This document shows, one piece after another, positions 5,755 through 12,863 of a stretch of DNA of 13,450 nucleotides; position 1 is the stretch's first letter; the number at the start of each line of letters is the position of its first letter. The notes beneath the pieces are model-generated. The model was not told the origin of the DNA. It made no database searches and was given only the letters and a program-made list of their open reading frames with translations. A program made the translations under genes and the position numbers. This DNA is from 2-02-FULL-44-35 sp964629505. Lineage in GTDB: Bacteria > Patescibacteriota > Minisyncoccia > Phycocordibacterales > DSPV01. The stretch covers positions 1 through 13,450 of the forward strand of contig CAZVQR010000016.1 of NCBI GenBank assembly GCA_964629505.1, written 5' to 3'.

Positions 5755-6876
5755 ATGTTTGACTTAAAAGTAATCAATTCGGTTTTTACTCAATTGGAAG
5801 AAGAACGCGGTATTCCGCGCGAGAAAGTAGTGGAAGCGGTGGAAATGGCTTTGGCGACCGCTTACAAGAAAGAATACGGCAAAAAGGGCCAGATCGTCCG
5901 CGCCAAGTTTGATTTGGTGGGCGGCGCGGTAGAATTTTCTCAAGTGAAAATCTCGGTGGACGAGACGCGAGTGATTTACCCGGTGGAAACCACCGAGGGG
6001 CCGATCTTTGAAGAACGAAGCGAGGAAGACGAGCGCGTCCGCTTCAATCCGGAACATCATATTCCCATTGAGGATGCCAGAAAAATCAAAAAAGACGCCG
6101 CTTTGGATGAAGAAATAATTTTTCCGTTGGAAACGCGGAGCGATTTCGGCCGGATTGCCGCCCAGACCGCCAAGCAAGTGATTATTCAAAAAATCCGCGA
6201 GGCGGAAAAAGTTTCGGTGATTGAAGAATTCGGCAAACGACAAAACGAAATTGTTTCCGGTTCGGTTCAACGGATTGAACGCGGCAATATTTTCGTTGAC
6301 CTTAGCCGAGCAGTTGCCATTCTGCCTTACGAAGAACAAATTCCTAACGAACGTTATCGGCAGGGCGAGCGAGTCCGGGCGCTTTTGCTTTCAGTGGAAG
6401 ATTCGCTGCGAGGCGTATTCCTCCGTCTGTCCCGTTCCCACCCGAAATTTTTGGAAAAACTTTTTGAAGCGGAAACGCCGGAAATCGCCAGTGGCGCGGT
6501 TCAAATAAAATCGGTGGCCCGCGAAGCCGGTTCCCGCACCAAAGTGGCGGTAGCTTCCACCGACGCTCACATTGACCCGGTCGGTTCGCTGGTCGGCCAA
6601 CGCGGCGTTCGCGTCGGCACGGTAATGTCAGAATTGGGCGGCGAAAAAATTGATATTATTGAATGGTCGGCGGACCCAAAAAAATTCGTGGAGGAATCGT
6701 TATCACCGGCAAAAGTTTTGTCGGTGAAAATTAATGAAGCGGAAAAAACCGCCGAAGTGGCAGTGGCGGAAGACCAACAATCGCTGGCCATCGGCAAGGG
6801 CGGCCAAAATGTCCGCCTCGCCGCCAAACTAACCGGCTGGCGGATTGATATCAAAAGCGCCCAGAGTGTAACCTAA
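5755..6876 (+). CDS. nusA: Transcription termination/antitermination factor NusA
   Basis: The 373-residue protein has the full core NusA order: N-terminal RNA-polymerase-binding domain (1-163, with REKVVEAVEMALATAYKKEY and FGRIAAQTAKQVIIQKIREAE), S1 RNA-binding domain (about 164-228), KH1 (about 231-305, with GSRTKVAV and DPVGSLVGQRGVRV) and KH2 (about 306-373, with LAIGKGGQNVRLAAKLTGW). It lacks the C-terminal acidic repeats of E. coli NusA, as most bacterial NusA do. The N-terminal domain is about 27 residues longer than in E. coli, with the extra material around residues 75-115. NusA binds RNA polymerase and nascent RNA and modulates pausing and termination. The usual downstream partners (ylxR, infB) are absent; hppA follows 25 bases later. 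The terminator hairpin in its leader suggests self-controlled readthrough, as an inference. Confidence 0.97.
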   Translation: MFDLKVINSVFTQLEEERGIPREKVVEAVEMALATAYKKEYGKKGQIVRAKFDLVGGAVEFSQVKISVDETRVIYPVETTEGPIFEERSEEDERVRFNPEHHIPIEDARKIKKDAALDEEIIFPLETRSDFGRIAAQTAKQVIIQKIREAEKVSVIEEFGKRQNEIVSGSVQRIERGNIFVDLSRAVAILPYEEQIPNERYRQGERVRALLLSVEDSLRGVFLRLSRSHPKFLEKLFEAETPEIASGAVQIKSVAREAGSRTKVAVASTDAHIDPVGSLVGQRGVRVGTVMSELGGEKIDIIEWSADPKKFVEESLSPAKVLSVKINEAEKTAEVAVAEDQQSLAIGKGGQNVRLAAKLTGWRIDIKSAQSVT

Positions 6877-6901
6877 ATTATTACTTTTAACATTTAAAAC
6901 G

Positions 6902-8932
6902 ATGAATTCGTTGCTCATTTTTGCTTTTTTGGCCTCCCTTGTCGCTATTGTTTATAGCGCGTTGTTGGCCCGGAGCATTCTTAAATTACCAGCCGGTTCC
7001 AATCGGATGCAAGAAATCGCCGATGCCATCCGCCAAGGCGCCCAGGCCTATTTGAATCGCCAATACAAGACGATTGCTATTATCGCCATAATTTTGTTTT
7101 TAATTTTGTGGTGGTTTTTGAATTTAACAACGGCTTTGGGTTTTCTTTTGGGCGCGGTACTTTCTGCCGTCGCCGGTTATATCGGTATGAATGTTTCCGT
7201 TCGCGCCAATGTGCGAACAGCCGAAGCGGCCAAGAAAGGTCTGGCACCGGCGCTCGCCGTCGCTTTTAATGGCGGCGCGGTTACCGGCTTAATGGTTGTC
7301 GGTTTGGCTTTGCTCGGCATTACTTTTTTCTACTATATTTCCGGCGATGTTAAAGCGCTTATTGGACTTGGCTTCGGCGGTTCGCTGATTTCAGTTTTTG
7401 CTCGATTGGGTGGCGGCATTTTTACCAAGGCGGCTGATGTCGGCGCCGACTTGGTTGGCAAAGTGGAAGCCAGCATTCCAGAAGACGACCCGCGCAACCC
7501 GGCGGTCATCGCCGACAATGTCGGCGATAATGTCGGCGATTGTTCTGGTATGGCCGCCGATTTGTTTGAAACCTATGTCGTCACTTCAGTGGCCGCGATG
7601 TTATTGGGCACTCTGACTTTCCCCGTTGCCAGCACGATAGCCGGCGGGGCAAGTGCCGATTCTTCAGCCGCCATTACCTACCCACTGGCTATCGGCGCGG
7701 TGGCGATTCTTTCTTCCATTATAGGCACTTGGTTCGTGAAATTGGGTCCGTCTCAAAATATTATGAACGCACTCTACAAAGGTTTGGCGGTAGCCGGCAT
7801 TTTATCCGGCATCGCTTTCTACCCAGTCACCAAGTGGCTAATGGCCAACAATGGTCTCTATTCAACAACTAATCTTTTCTTGTCCGCTTTAGTCGGCCTC
7901 GTGGTTACTGCCCTGTTAGTTGTTATTACCGAATATTTTACCGGCACTGGACACAAACCGGTCCAGTCCATTGCCCAAGCCTCGCTATCCGGCCACGGCA
8001 CTAATATCATTCAGGGCTTGGCAATTTCAATGAAAGCCACCGCTTGGCCGACTTTGGTAATCGCTGGCGGTATTTTACTGACTTATCAATTCGCCGGTCT
8101 TTATGGAATTGCCGTTGCCGCTATGTCCATGCTTTCTATGGCGGGAATAATCGTGGCGATTGATTCTTACGGACCAATTACCGATAATGCCGGCGGTATT
8201 GCCGAAATGGCGGAACTGCCTAAAGAAGTGCGCGATATTACCGACCCATTGGACGCCGTTGGCAATACCACCAAAGCGGTAACCAAGGGCTATGCCATCG
8301 GTTCAGCCGGTTTGGCGGCACTGGTTTTATTTGCTTCTTATACCGAAGAACTGGCGAATCTCGGCGGCCGATTTGATTTCGCTTTGGGCGACCCGAAAGT
8401 TTTGATTGGTTTATTCATCGGCGGTTTGTTGCCCTACTATTTCGCCGCGCTAGCAATGGAAGCGGTCGGTAAAACGGCCGGCAAAGTGGTGGAAGAAGTG
8501 CGCCGACAATTCCGCGAGATTAAGGGAATAATGGAGGGCAAAGCTAAACCCGATTACAGCACTTGCGTAGATATTGTTACTAAAGCGGCTATCAAACAAA
8601 TGATTTTGCCGGCTTTGATTCCGGTCTTAGCGCCGATTCTAGTTGGTTTCATTTTAGGTCCGGTGGCGCTGGGTGGTTTACTCGTCGGTTCCATTATTAC
8701 CGGTTTATTCATCGCCATATCTATGACTTCCGGCGGCGGCGCTTGGGACAATGCCAAGAAATTCATTGAGCAAGGCAATTATGGCGGCAAAGGTTCCGAA
8801 GCTCACAAAGCGGCCGTCACCGGCGACACCGTCGGCGATCCCTACAAAGACACCGCCGGCCCCGCTATCAACCCGATGATAAAAATCTTAAACATTGTGG
8901 CGTTGTTGATTGTTGGATTTTTGATTAGGTGA
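6902..8932 (+). CDS. hppA: Membrane-bound proton-translocating pyrophosphatase, K+-independent type
   Basis: The 676-residue polytopic protein (about 16 helices) carries the diagnostic motifs DVGADLVGKVE (179-189), PEDDPRNPAVIADNVGDNVG (193-212), DSYGPITDNAGGIAEM (421-436), GGGAWDNAKKFIE (611-623) and GDTVGDPYKDTAGPAINPMI (641-660). These Asp/Lys-rich stretches bind Mg-pyrophosphate and Mg ions. In GNTTKAVTKG (454-463) the K at 458 and T at 461 occupy the two positions that separate K+-independent enzymes (Lys, Thr) from K+-dependent ones (Ala, Gly/Ala), so this should be an H+ pump that needs no K+. It uses pyrophosphate from biosynthesis to energise the membrane, useful in a fermentative cell. 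No Shine-Dalgarno site precedes the ATG, and it probably shares the nusA transcript. Its TGA stop forms part of the next gene's promoter. Confidence 0.97.
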   Translation: MNSLLIFAFLASLVAIVYSALLARSILKLPAGSNRMQEIADAIRQGAQAYLNRQYKTIAIIAIILFLILWWFLNLTTALGFLLGAVLSAVAGYIGMNVSVRANVRTAEAAKKGLAPALAVAFNGGAVTGLMVVGLALLGITFFYYISGDVKALIGLGFGGSLISVFARLGGGIFTKAADVGADLVGKVEASIPEDDPRNPAVIADNVGDNVGDCSGMAADLFETYVVTSVAAMLLGTLTFPVASTIAGGASADSSAAITYPLAIGAVAILSSIIGTWFVKLGPSQNIMNALYKGLAVAGILSGIAFYPVTKWLMANNGLYSTTNLFLSALVGLVVTALLVVITEYFTGTGHKPVQSIAQASLSGHGTNIIQGLAISMKATAWPTLVIAGGILLTYQFAGLYGIAVAAMSMLSMAGIIVAIDSYGPITDNAGGIAEMAELPKEVRDITDPLDAVGNTTKAVTKGYAIGSAGLAALVLFASYTEELANLGGRFDFALGDPKVLIGLFIGGLLPYYFAALAMEAVGKTAGKVVEEVRRQFREIKGIMEGKAKPDYSTCVDIVTKAAIKQMILPALIPVLAPILVGFILGPVALGGLLVGSIITGLFIAISMTSGGGAWDNAKKFIEQGNYGGKGSEAHKAAVTGDTVGDPYKDTAGPAINPMIKILNIVALLIVGFLIR

Positions 8933-8938
8933 TATTAT
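8910..8938 (+). promoter_or_regulatory. Promoter inside the 3' end of hppA
   Basis: TTGTTG (8910-8915), a 17-base spacer and TATTAT (8933-8938) form a promoter. The T and GA of hppA's last bases (8930-8932) supply the TGn extension, so the stop codon doubles as promoter sequence. The -10 ends seven bases before the ATG at 8946, predicting a leaderless mRNA. The -35 is identical to that of the gene at 1030. Confidence 0.5.
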
Positions 8939-8945
8939 TGTAAAC

Positions 8946-9218
8946 ATGACAGATGTTCAATTTGAAGAAGATAATCAATTTGGTTCCGGCGGCAGTTTTC
9001 AATCGCGCCGGATTTTAGGCATACCGACGACGCCGGGCTTGGTTCGGTTGCTCGGCAAACTCGGGATTCGCAATGAAAAAGTCGCCGGTTATATCTTAGT
9101 GGCCATCGCCCTTGTCGCTTTTACTGCTTCTATTTTTATCTTCGCCGGAGTATCTACTGGCGGTTCTAGTTCTAGTCAAAATATTATTCCGCCGGGAGAA
9201 TTTACCAGACCCTTATGA
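8946..9218 (+). CDS. Small single-pass membrane protein upstream of pilin
   Basis: The 90-residue protein has a polar N-terminal region of about 45 residues (containing SRRILGIPTTPGLVRLLGKL), one transmembrane helix (about 46-68, AGYILVAIALVAFTASIFIF) and a short Ser/Gly/Pro-rich tail. I do not recognise the family. Its stop overlaps the pilin start in an ATGA (9215-9218), so the two are almost certainly co-translated, and a role in pilus assembly or anchoring is possible. It probably has its own promoter in the end of hppA. Confidence 0.75.
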   Translation: MTDVQFEEDNQFGSGGSFQSRRILGIPTTPGLVRLLGKLGIRNEKVAGYILVAIALVAFTASIFIFAGVSTGGSSSSQNIIPPGEFTRPL

Positions 9219-9763
9219 ATAAAAGAGGTTTTACACTCATTGAATTGCTAGTGGTGATATCCATCATCTCACTCTTATCGTCAGTGGTGATGTCGAGCCT
9301 AAGCAGCGCCCGGGCGAAGGCGAGAGATGCAAAGCGTTTGCATGATTTGCGACAAATAAATATTGCTCTGGCTCTTTATTACGACAAATACAGTTACTAT
9401 CCTTATTGCCCCGCCGATTTAGACAGTGCCGAATTTATTATAAACGGCACAACGGAATGTTTATCCCTAGCATTAATATCCGAAGGATTCATGTCTAAGG
9501 TGCCGATTGATCCATTGGCAACCGTCGGTGGGACATGGGGCAGAGATTATAGTTATTACTGGGCAACAAATGGCACTGATTACATAATTAGGGCAAGTTT
9601 GGAAGGCAAACCAGTTAGTCGCACAGGTTCTTATCCAAGCGGCGCCACTTGTAACAGTGCGCCAACATATCCAGTATGTGGTTGGTATTCAACTTGTGTT
9701 TATACTGGATTTAATTCTGGCGCGACTGATTGTAATATACTTGGCTACGCTTTAAGTAATTAA
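9215..9763 (+). CDS. Type IV pilin or pseudopilin-like protein
   Basis: The 182-residue protein starts MNKRGFTLIELLVVISIISL, a textbook class III signal: the prepilin peptidase cuts after G5, leaving F6 as the first residue and E10 as the conserved Glu+5. The hydrophobic helix runs to about residue 28, and an amphipathic helix rich in A, R and K (SSARAKARDAKRLHDLRQI) continues the pilin spine. The C-terminal head contains seven cysteines and many Tyr and Gly residues, probably disulfide-linked. Such pilins build surface fibres for attachment or, with ComEC, DNA uptake. No prepilin peptidase, PilB or PilC is in this window. The start codon overlaps the stop of the preceding small membrane protein. 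Confidence 0.9.
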   Translation: MNKRGFTLIELLVVISIISLLSSVVMSSLSSARAKARDAKRLHDLRQINIALALYYDKYSYYPYCPADLDSAEFIINGTTECLSLALISEGFMSKVPIDPLATVGGTWGRDYSYYWATNGTDYIIRASLEGKPVSRTGSYPSGATCNSAPTYPVCGWYSTCVYTGFNSGATDCNILGYALSN

Positions 9764-9792
9764 TTTTCAATGGTTAAATTAAAAGAGTATTC

Positions 9793-10392
9793 ATGAAAAA
9801 ATTTGAGGAAGCAAAATTTGAGATTCCAAAATTGAAAGGCATTTCGGAGAAAAATATTGAAGAACATTTGAAGCTTTATGCTGGCTATGTGAAAAACGCC
9901 AACTTGGTTTTGGAAAAAATCGAAGAATTTTCAAAAGACCTTGAAACCAACGCTTATGTTTTTGGAGAATTACACCGGCGCTTCAGTTTCGAATTTAACG
10001 GAATGGTTAATCACAAATATTATTTTGAGCAGTTTGAGGGCAAAGCGAAAGCACTTTCGCCAAAGAGCTTTCTTGGCGAAATGCTTGCCCGAGATTACGG
10101 CTCATTTGAAAATTGGCTAGCGCGATTCAAAACCGTCGCTTTTACTCGCGGCATCGGCTGGGCAATGCTTTATTACGACCCTCTGACGAAAAGATTACTC
10201 AATGCTTGGGTGGACGAACAACATTTGGGTCAATTAAACGGCTGTCAAACTATTCTTGCTTTGGATATGTGGGAACACGCTTTTGTCGCCGATTACCAAC
10301 CCAGCGGCAAGAAAAATTATATTGATGACTTTTTCGCCAATTTAAATTGGGAGGTGGTAGAGAAAAATTTTAGCAAAGCGAAAACCGCGTAG
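9793..10392 (+). CDS. sod: Fe/Mn-family superoxide dismutase
   Basis: The 199-residue protein converts superoxide to peroxide and oxygen in the cytoplasm; it has no signal peptide. All four metal ligands are visible: H25 (IEEHLKLY), H74 (MVNHKYYF), D158 and H162 (LALDMWEHAF). The gateway Tyr is present in GYVKNAN. The helix after H25 is one residue shorter than in E. coli enzymes, and the usual second-shell His (H30 in HHxxHH) is replaced by Tyr. The central GWAMLYYD segment matches family GWAWL. Which metal it uses cannot be read from the sequence. It follows the pilin gene by 29 bases, and its last 76 bases overlap the end of comEC on the other strand. Confidence 0.9.
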   Translation: MKKFEEAKFEIPKLKGISEKNIEEHLKLYAGYVKNANLVLEKIEEFSKDLETNAYVFGELHRRFSFEFNGMVNHKYYFEQFEGKAKALSPKSFLGEMLARDYGSFENWLARFKTVAFTRGIGWAMLYYDPLTKRLLNAWVDEQHLGQLNGCQTILALDMWEHAFVADYQPSGKKNYIDDFFANLNWEVVEKNFSKAKTA

Positions 10393-11801
10393 CAGGCGAA
10401 AAGAGCGCTGGCGGGAAAATATGGAATTGAGATGGAAGCGAAAGGCAAGGCGGCAAAAAACGCGACTATTTTGAGTTGGAAAGTAAGCAAGATATAGGCG
10501 ATAAAGGCCAAGGGCAAGGCGATAATTTGACTGATAAAACCCAACGCGCCAGCCAGAAAACCAAACAACATAGTCCAAGGAATCGCTGGCAAAATTAAAA
10601 GATTAACTGGTAAGGAAACGATGGAAAGCTGGCCCATTTGATAAAGCAATAATGGCAAAACAAAAATTTGGGTGGCGATGGTGGCAGCGGCGATTTGCCG
10701 CAGTTGTAATTTCTCGGTGATAAAACCGAGCCGTTTTTCAATTACCGGCGACAGATAAATCAAGCCGAGGGTGGAAAGAAAAGATAATTGAAAAGAAGTA
10801 TCAAAAACCAAAATTTTTGGATTGTGAAGCACCATCAAGAAACCGGCGAGCAACAAAGCGCGGGTGATGCCGTAAATTCGGCCGGTGGCTCGAGCGACAA
10901 TTACCAGAATCGCCATTAGTGATGCCCGGACAACGGTGGCAGAACCGCCAGTCATTACGGCGAAAAGAATAATCGCCAGCGCACCGCCCACTAGGCGGGC
11001 AGCGCGGGGCAAAAAAGCCAAGAGGCGCATAATAAATTCGGCGACAATCGTAATGTTGTAGCCCGATAAGACAACAATGTGAATCACGCCGACCGTCCGG
11101 AATTTTTCCAAAAGGTCGGCGCCAAGCGAACGCTTGGCGCCGACGACGAGGCCGCCGAGCAACGCCGCTGCCGGTTCAGGTATAATTTCGCCAATATTTC
11201 GTAGAAAAGATTTTTTCAAACCAAACAATCCGCGTTTGACTAAATTACCGCTGTCACTAGAAATTAAAGTAATTATCGGTTGATACATTACATAGCGAAT
11301 GCCGTCTTTGGCGAGAAAAGAAACATAATCAAATTGGCGCAAATCATCTTCATTAGTAAAATTTTTCGGCTTTTGCAAAATACCACGCAATTGAACTCGG
11401 TCACCATAATTAAATTCCGGATAAGTCGAAACAGTCGCCAGAATTCGTCCGCTCGAGCTCGCAATATCAATGGTTAATTTGGTGCTTGTTTCCCTTTCGT
11501 CCGGCTCAGCGTTGATTATACCTTCAAACAAAACCATTTCACCGACCTTATTTTCCAACGCTGGTGCAATTCCTCTATCAGCTGATAAATCAAAACGCCA
11601 GACACCCAAACCGGCAGCAAGAATAAAAATCGCGAGCGTCGTCGAACGGAAATTTCTTAAAATCAAATTGCCGGCAAAAATCGCGCTGGCCAGAAAAATC
11701 AAAAATTGCCAGAAACCCGCGTCAAAATCAGAAAACGAACGGAAAAAAATTCCAATGGCGAAACCAAAAATTGCCGAGTAAAAAACTTTTTCCCTAGACA
11801 T
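10317..11801 (-). CDS. comEC: ComEC/Rec2-family DNA uptake channel, short form
   Basis: From the ATG at 11801 the protein has 494 residues. It has N-terminal membrane helices, an OB-like soluble segment (DUF4131 region, about 60-180, with LFEGIINAEPDE and YGDRVQLRGIL) and the Competence domain (about 210-475, with GLVVGAKRSL, HIVVLSGYN at 241-249 and DTSFQLSFLSTLGLIYLSP). ComEC carries single-stranded DNA across the inner membrane during natural transformation. The C-terminal metallo-beta-lactamase-like hydrolase domain of Bacillus or E. coli ComEC is missing. The frame is open further up to 11897, but that stretch is the rnhA tail in another frame. The ATG at 11801 overlaps the rnhA stop by eight bases, implying coupled translation. 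The C-terminus overlaps sod tail to tail. Confidence 0.88.
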   Translation of the reverse strand: MSREKVFYSAIFGFAIGIFFRSFSDFDAGFWQFLIFLASAIFAGNLILRNFRSTTLAIFILAAGLGVWRFDLSADRGIAPALENKVGEMVLFEGIINAEPDERETSTKLTIDIASSSGRILATVSTYPEFNYGDRVQLRGILQKPKNFTNEDDLRQFDYVSFLAKDGIRYVMYQPIITLISSDSGNLVKRGLFGLKKSFLRNIGEIIPEPAAALLGGLVVGAKRSLGADLLEKFRTVGVIHIVVLSGYNITIVAEFIMRLLAFLPRAARLVGGALAIILFAVMTGGSATVVRASLMAILVIVARATGRIYGITRALLLAGFLMVLHNPKILVFDTSFQLSFLSTLGLIYLSPVIEKRLGFITEKLQLRQIAAATIATQIFVLPLLLYQMGQLSIVSLPVNLLILPAIPWTMLFGFLAGALGFISQIIALPLAFIAYILLTFQLKIVAFFAALPFASISIPYFPASALFACYAVFALLKFFSTTSQFKLAKKSSI

Positions 11802-12311
11802 TGGACGAGGAAAGTTTGGGTATTTTACCGTCAGCAAAAGCTTGGGCAATTTCGTCGCAACGTTCGTTGTCAGCAACGCCACTGTGGCCGCTGACATAAT
11901 GCCAATCTATATTTTTGCCAGCCGAGATTTCGTCCAACTTTTCCCAAAGGTCGCGATTGAGAACCTCTTTCTTATCTTTTGTCCGCCAGCCATTTATTCG
12001 CCAGCCGTGAATCCATTTATTAATGCCGTCAATTAGATACTTGGAATCCGAGTAGATTTTAATTTTGAAAATTGAAAATTGAAAATNNNNNNNNNNATTG
12101 GCGCTGAAAGCGCTTTTAGCGCCTCAATCGCCGCCGTTAATTCCATTCTATTGTTAGTAGTATGCTCCTCTCGCCCGCCGATTTCAAAAATCTTTTCGTT
12201 TTTAGCTTTTAGTTTTGAGCTTTTAGTTTTTATTACAGCCGCCCATCCACCCGACCCCGGATTGCCCTTGGACGACCCATCGGTGAAAATAATTATTTTA
12301 TCTGTATCCAT
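11794..12311 (-). CDS. rnhA: Ribonuclease HI, interrupted by an assembly gap
   Basis: The N-terminal part (residues 1-71 from the ATG at 12311) has FTDGSSKGNPG with catalytic D11 and TTNNRMELTAAIEAL with E57. After the ten N (12087-12096) the minus strand continues in another frame as KIYSDSKYLIDGINKWI (catalytic Asp in YSDS), VLNRDLWEKL, WHYVSGHSG and NERCDEIA, giving the catalytic His and last Asp, and ends at a TAG (11794-11796). RNase HI cleaves RNA in RNA-DNA hybrids, for example at primers and R-loops. The placeholder of ten N puts the halves out of frame; a true gap length of 2 modulo 3 would restore one reading frame. Two AT-rich mini-repeats lie within the coding sequence, encoding TKSSKLKAKNE and FQFSIFKI at surface turns. 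The stop overlaps the comEC start. Confidence 0.9.
12065..12086. repeat. Tandem 7-base mini-repeat inside rnhA, abutting the gap
   Basis: TTGAAAA occurs three times in tandem (12065-12071, 12072-12078, 12079-12085) and runs directly into the N gap. The array probably continues through it, which would explain why the assembly broke here. Because the unit is seven bases, only certain copy numbers keep rnhA in frame. Confidence 0.75.
12087..12096. other. Assembly gap (ten N)
   Basis: Ten consecutive N join two contigs inside rnhA. The number is probably a placeholder, since with exactly ten bases rnhA is frameshifted into an early stop. Confidence 0.97.
12199..12236. repeat. AT-rich mini-repeat inside rnhA coding sequence
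   Basis: The stretch is built from TTTTAGC, TTTTAG and TTTTGAGC units. Its 14-mer TTTTTAGCTTTTAG (12199-12212) is identical to 260-273 in the rpmI-rplT gap. Read on the minus strand it codes in frame for the Lys/Ser-rich insert around residues 28-39 of RNase HI. Confidence 0.7.
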
Positions 12312-12326
12312 AATTAATCCACAAAT

Positions 12327-12857
12327 TTAATTAACCCGAAAACCAATTTTCATTTTGGGTTTTACCTTTTCGTCAAGCAAATTTTTTATCAATTCAAAAA
12401 TTGTTTTGAATCGTTGGTCTGATTTCTTCTCCAATTCTTCAATCTTATGCCGCAATTCTTCATGCGAAACCATCAACTGACGCAATTTGGTAAAAGTGCG
12501 GATGATTTGAATATTAACTTGAATGGCCCGCCCACTTCTTAAAACACTAGAAAGCATTGCCACACCTTGCTCCGTGAAAGCGTATGGAAGATATTTTCTA
12601 TGCTGACCACGACCAGTTTCTAAGGTCACAAATTGTGACCTTAAAGATTTATACTCTTCTTTGGTTAACTGAAACATGAAATCATCGGGGAACCTTTCAA
12701 TGTTGCGAATTATGGCTTGATTAAATACCTTAGTTTTCACCTCATAAAGTTCCGCCAGATCACTATCAAACATCACTTTCCGCCCACGAACAAAAAAGAT
12801 GCGATTTGTAATGCGCTCGTCCGGAATCATTATCGACAGATTTTTATTCTTATTCAT
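12327..12857 (-). CDS. ORF6N domain-containing DNA-binding protein
   Basis: The 176-residue protein has an ORF6N domain (about residues 13-100) with the recognisable run DSDLAELYEV, NQAIIRNIERFPDDFMFQLT and KYLPYAFTEQGVAMLSSVLR. A helical, probably coiled-coil tail follows (about 118-160, with LRHKIEELEKKSDQ). ORF6N domains are related to KilA-N and phage antirepressors and are often found as stand-alone genes in CPR and Bacteroidetes genomes; the molecular role of these chromosomal copies is not established. It sits upstream of rnhA on the same strand with 15 bases between them, so it may lead an ORF6N-rnhA-comEC transcript. Its promoter carries a palindrome, which hints at self-regulation. 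Confidence 0.85.
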   Translation of the reverse strand: MNKNKNLSIMIPDERITNRIFFVRGRKVMFDSDLAELYEVKTKVFNQAIIRNIERFPDDFMFQLTKEEYKSLRSQFVTLETGRGQHRKYLPYAFTEQGVAMLSSVLRSGRAIQVNIQIIRTFTKLRQLMVSHEELRHKIEELEKKSDQRFKTIFELIKNLLDEKVKPKMKIGFRVN

Positions 12858-12863
12858 AACCCA

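Noticed and set aside
5764..6339. Minus-strand open frame of 191 codons
   Set aside because: It is the antisense shadow of nusA and is Phe/Asn-rich without motifs.
11802..11897. Upstream extension of comEC to 11897
   Set aside because: Those codons are the rnhA 3' end in another frame, and the added residues do not look like a ComEC N-terminus.
12333..12361. Possible terminator hairpin at the end of the ORF6N gene
   Set aside because: The arms pair (AACCCxAAAA with TTTTxGGGTT) but the stem has a mismatch, lies inside coding sequence and is not followed by a T-run on the minus strand.
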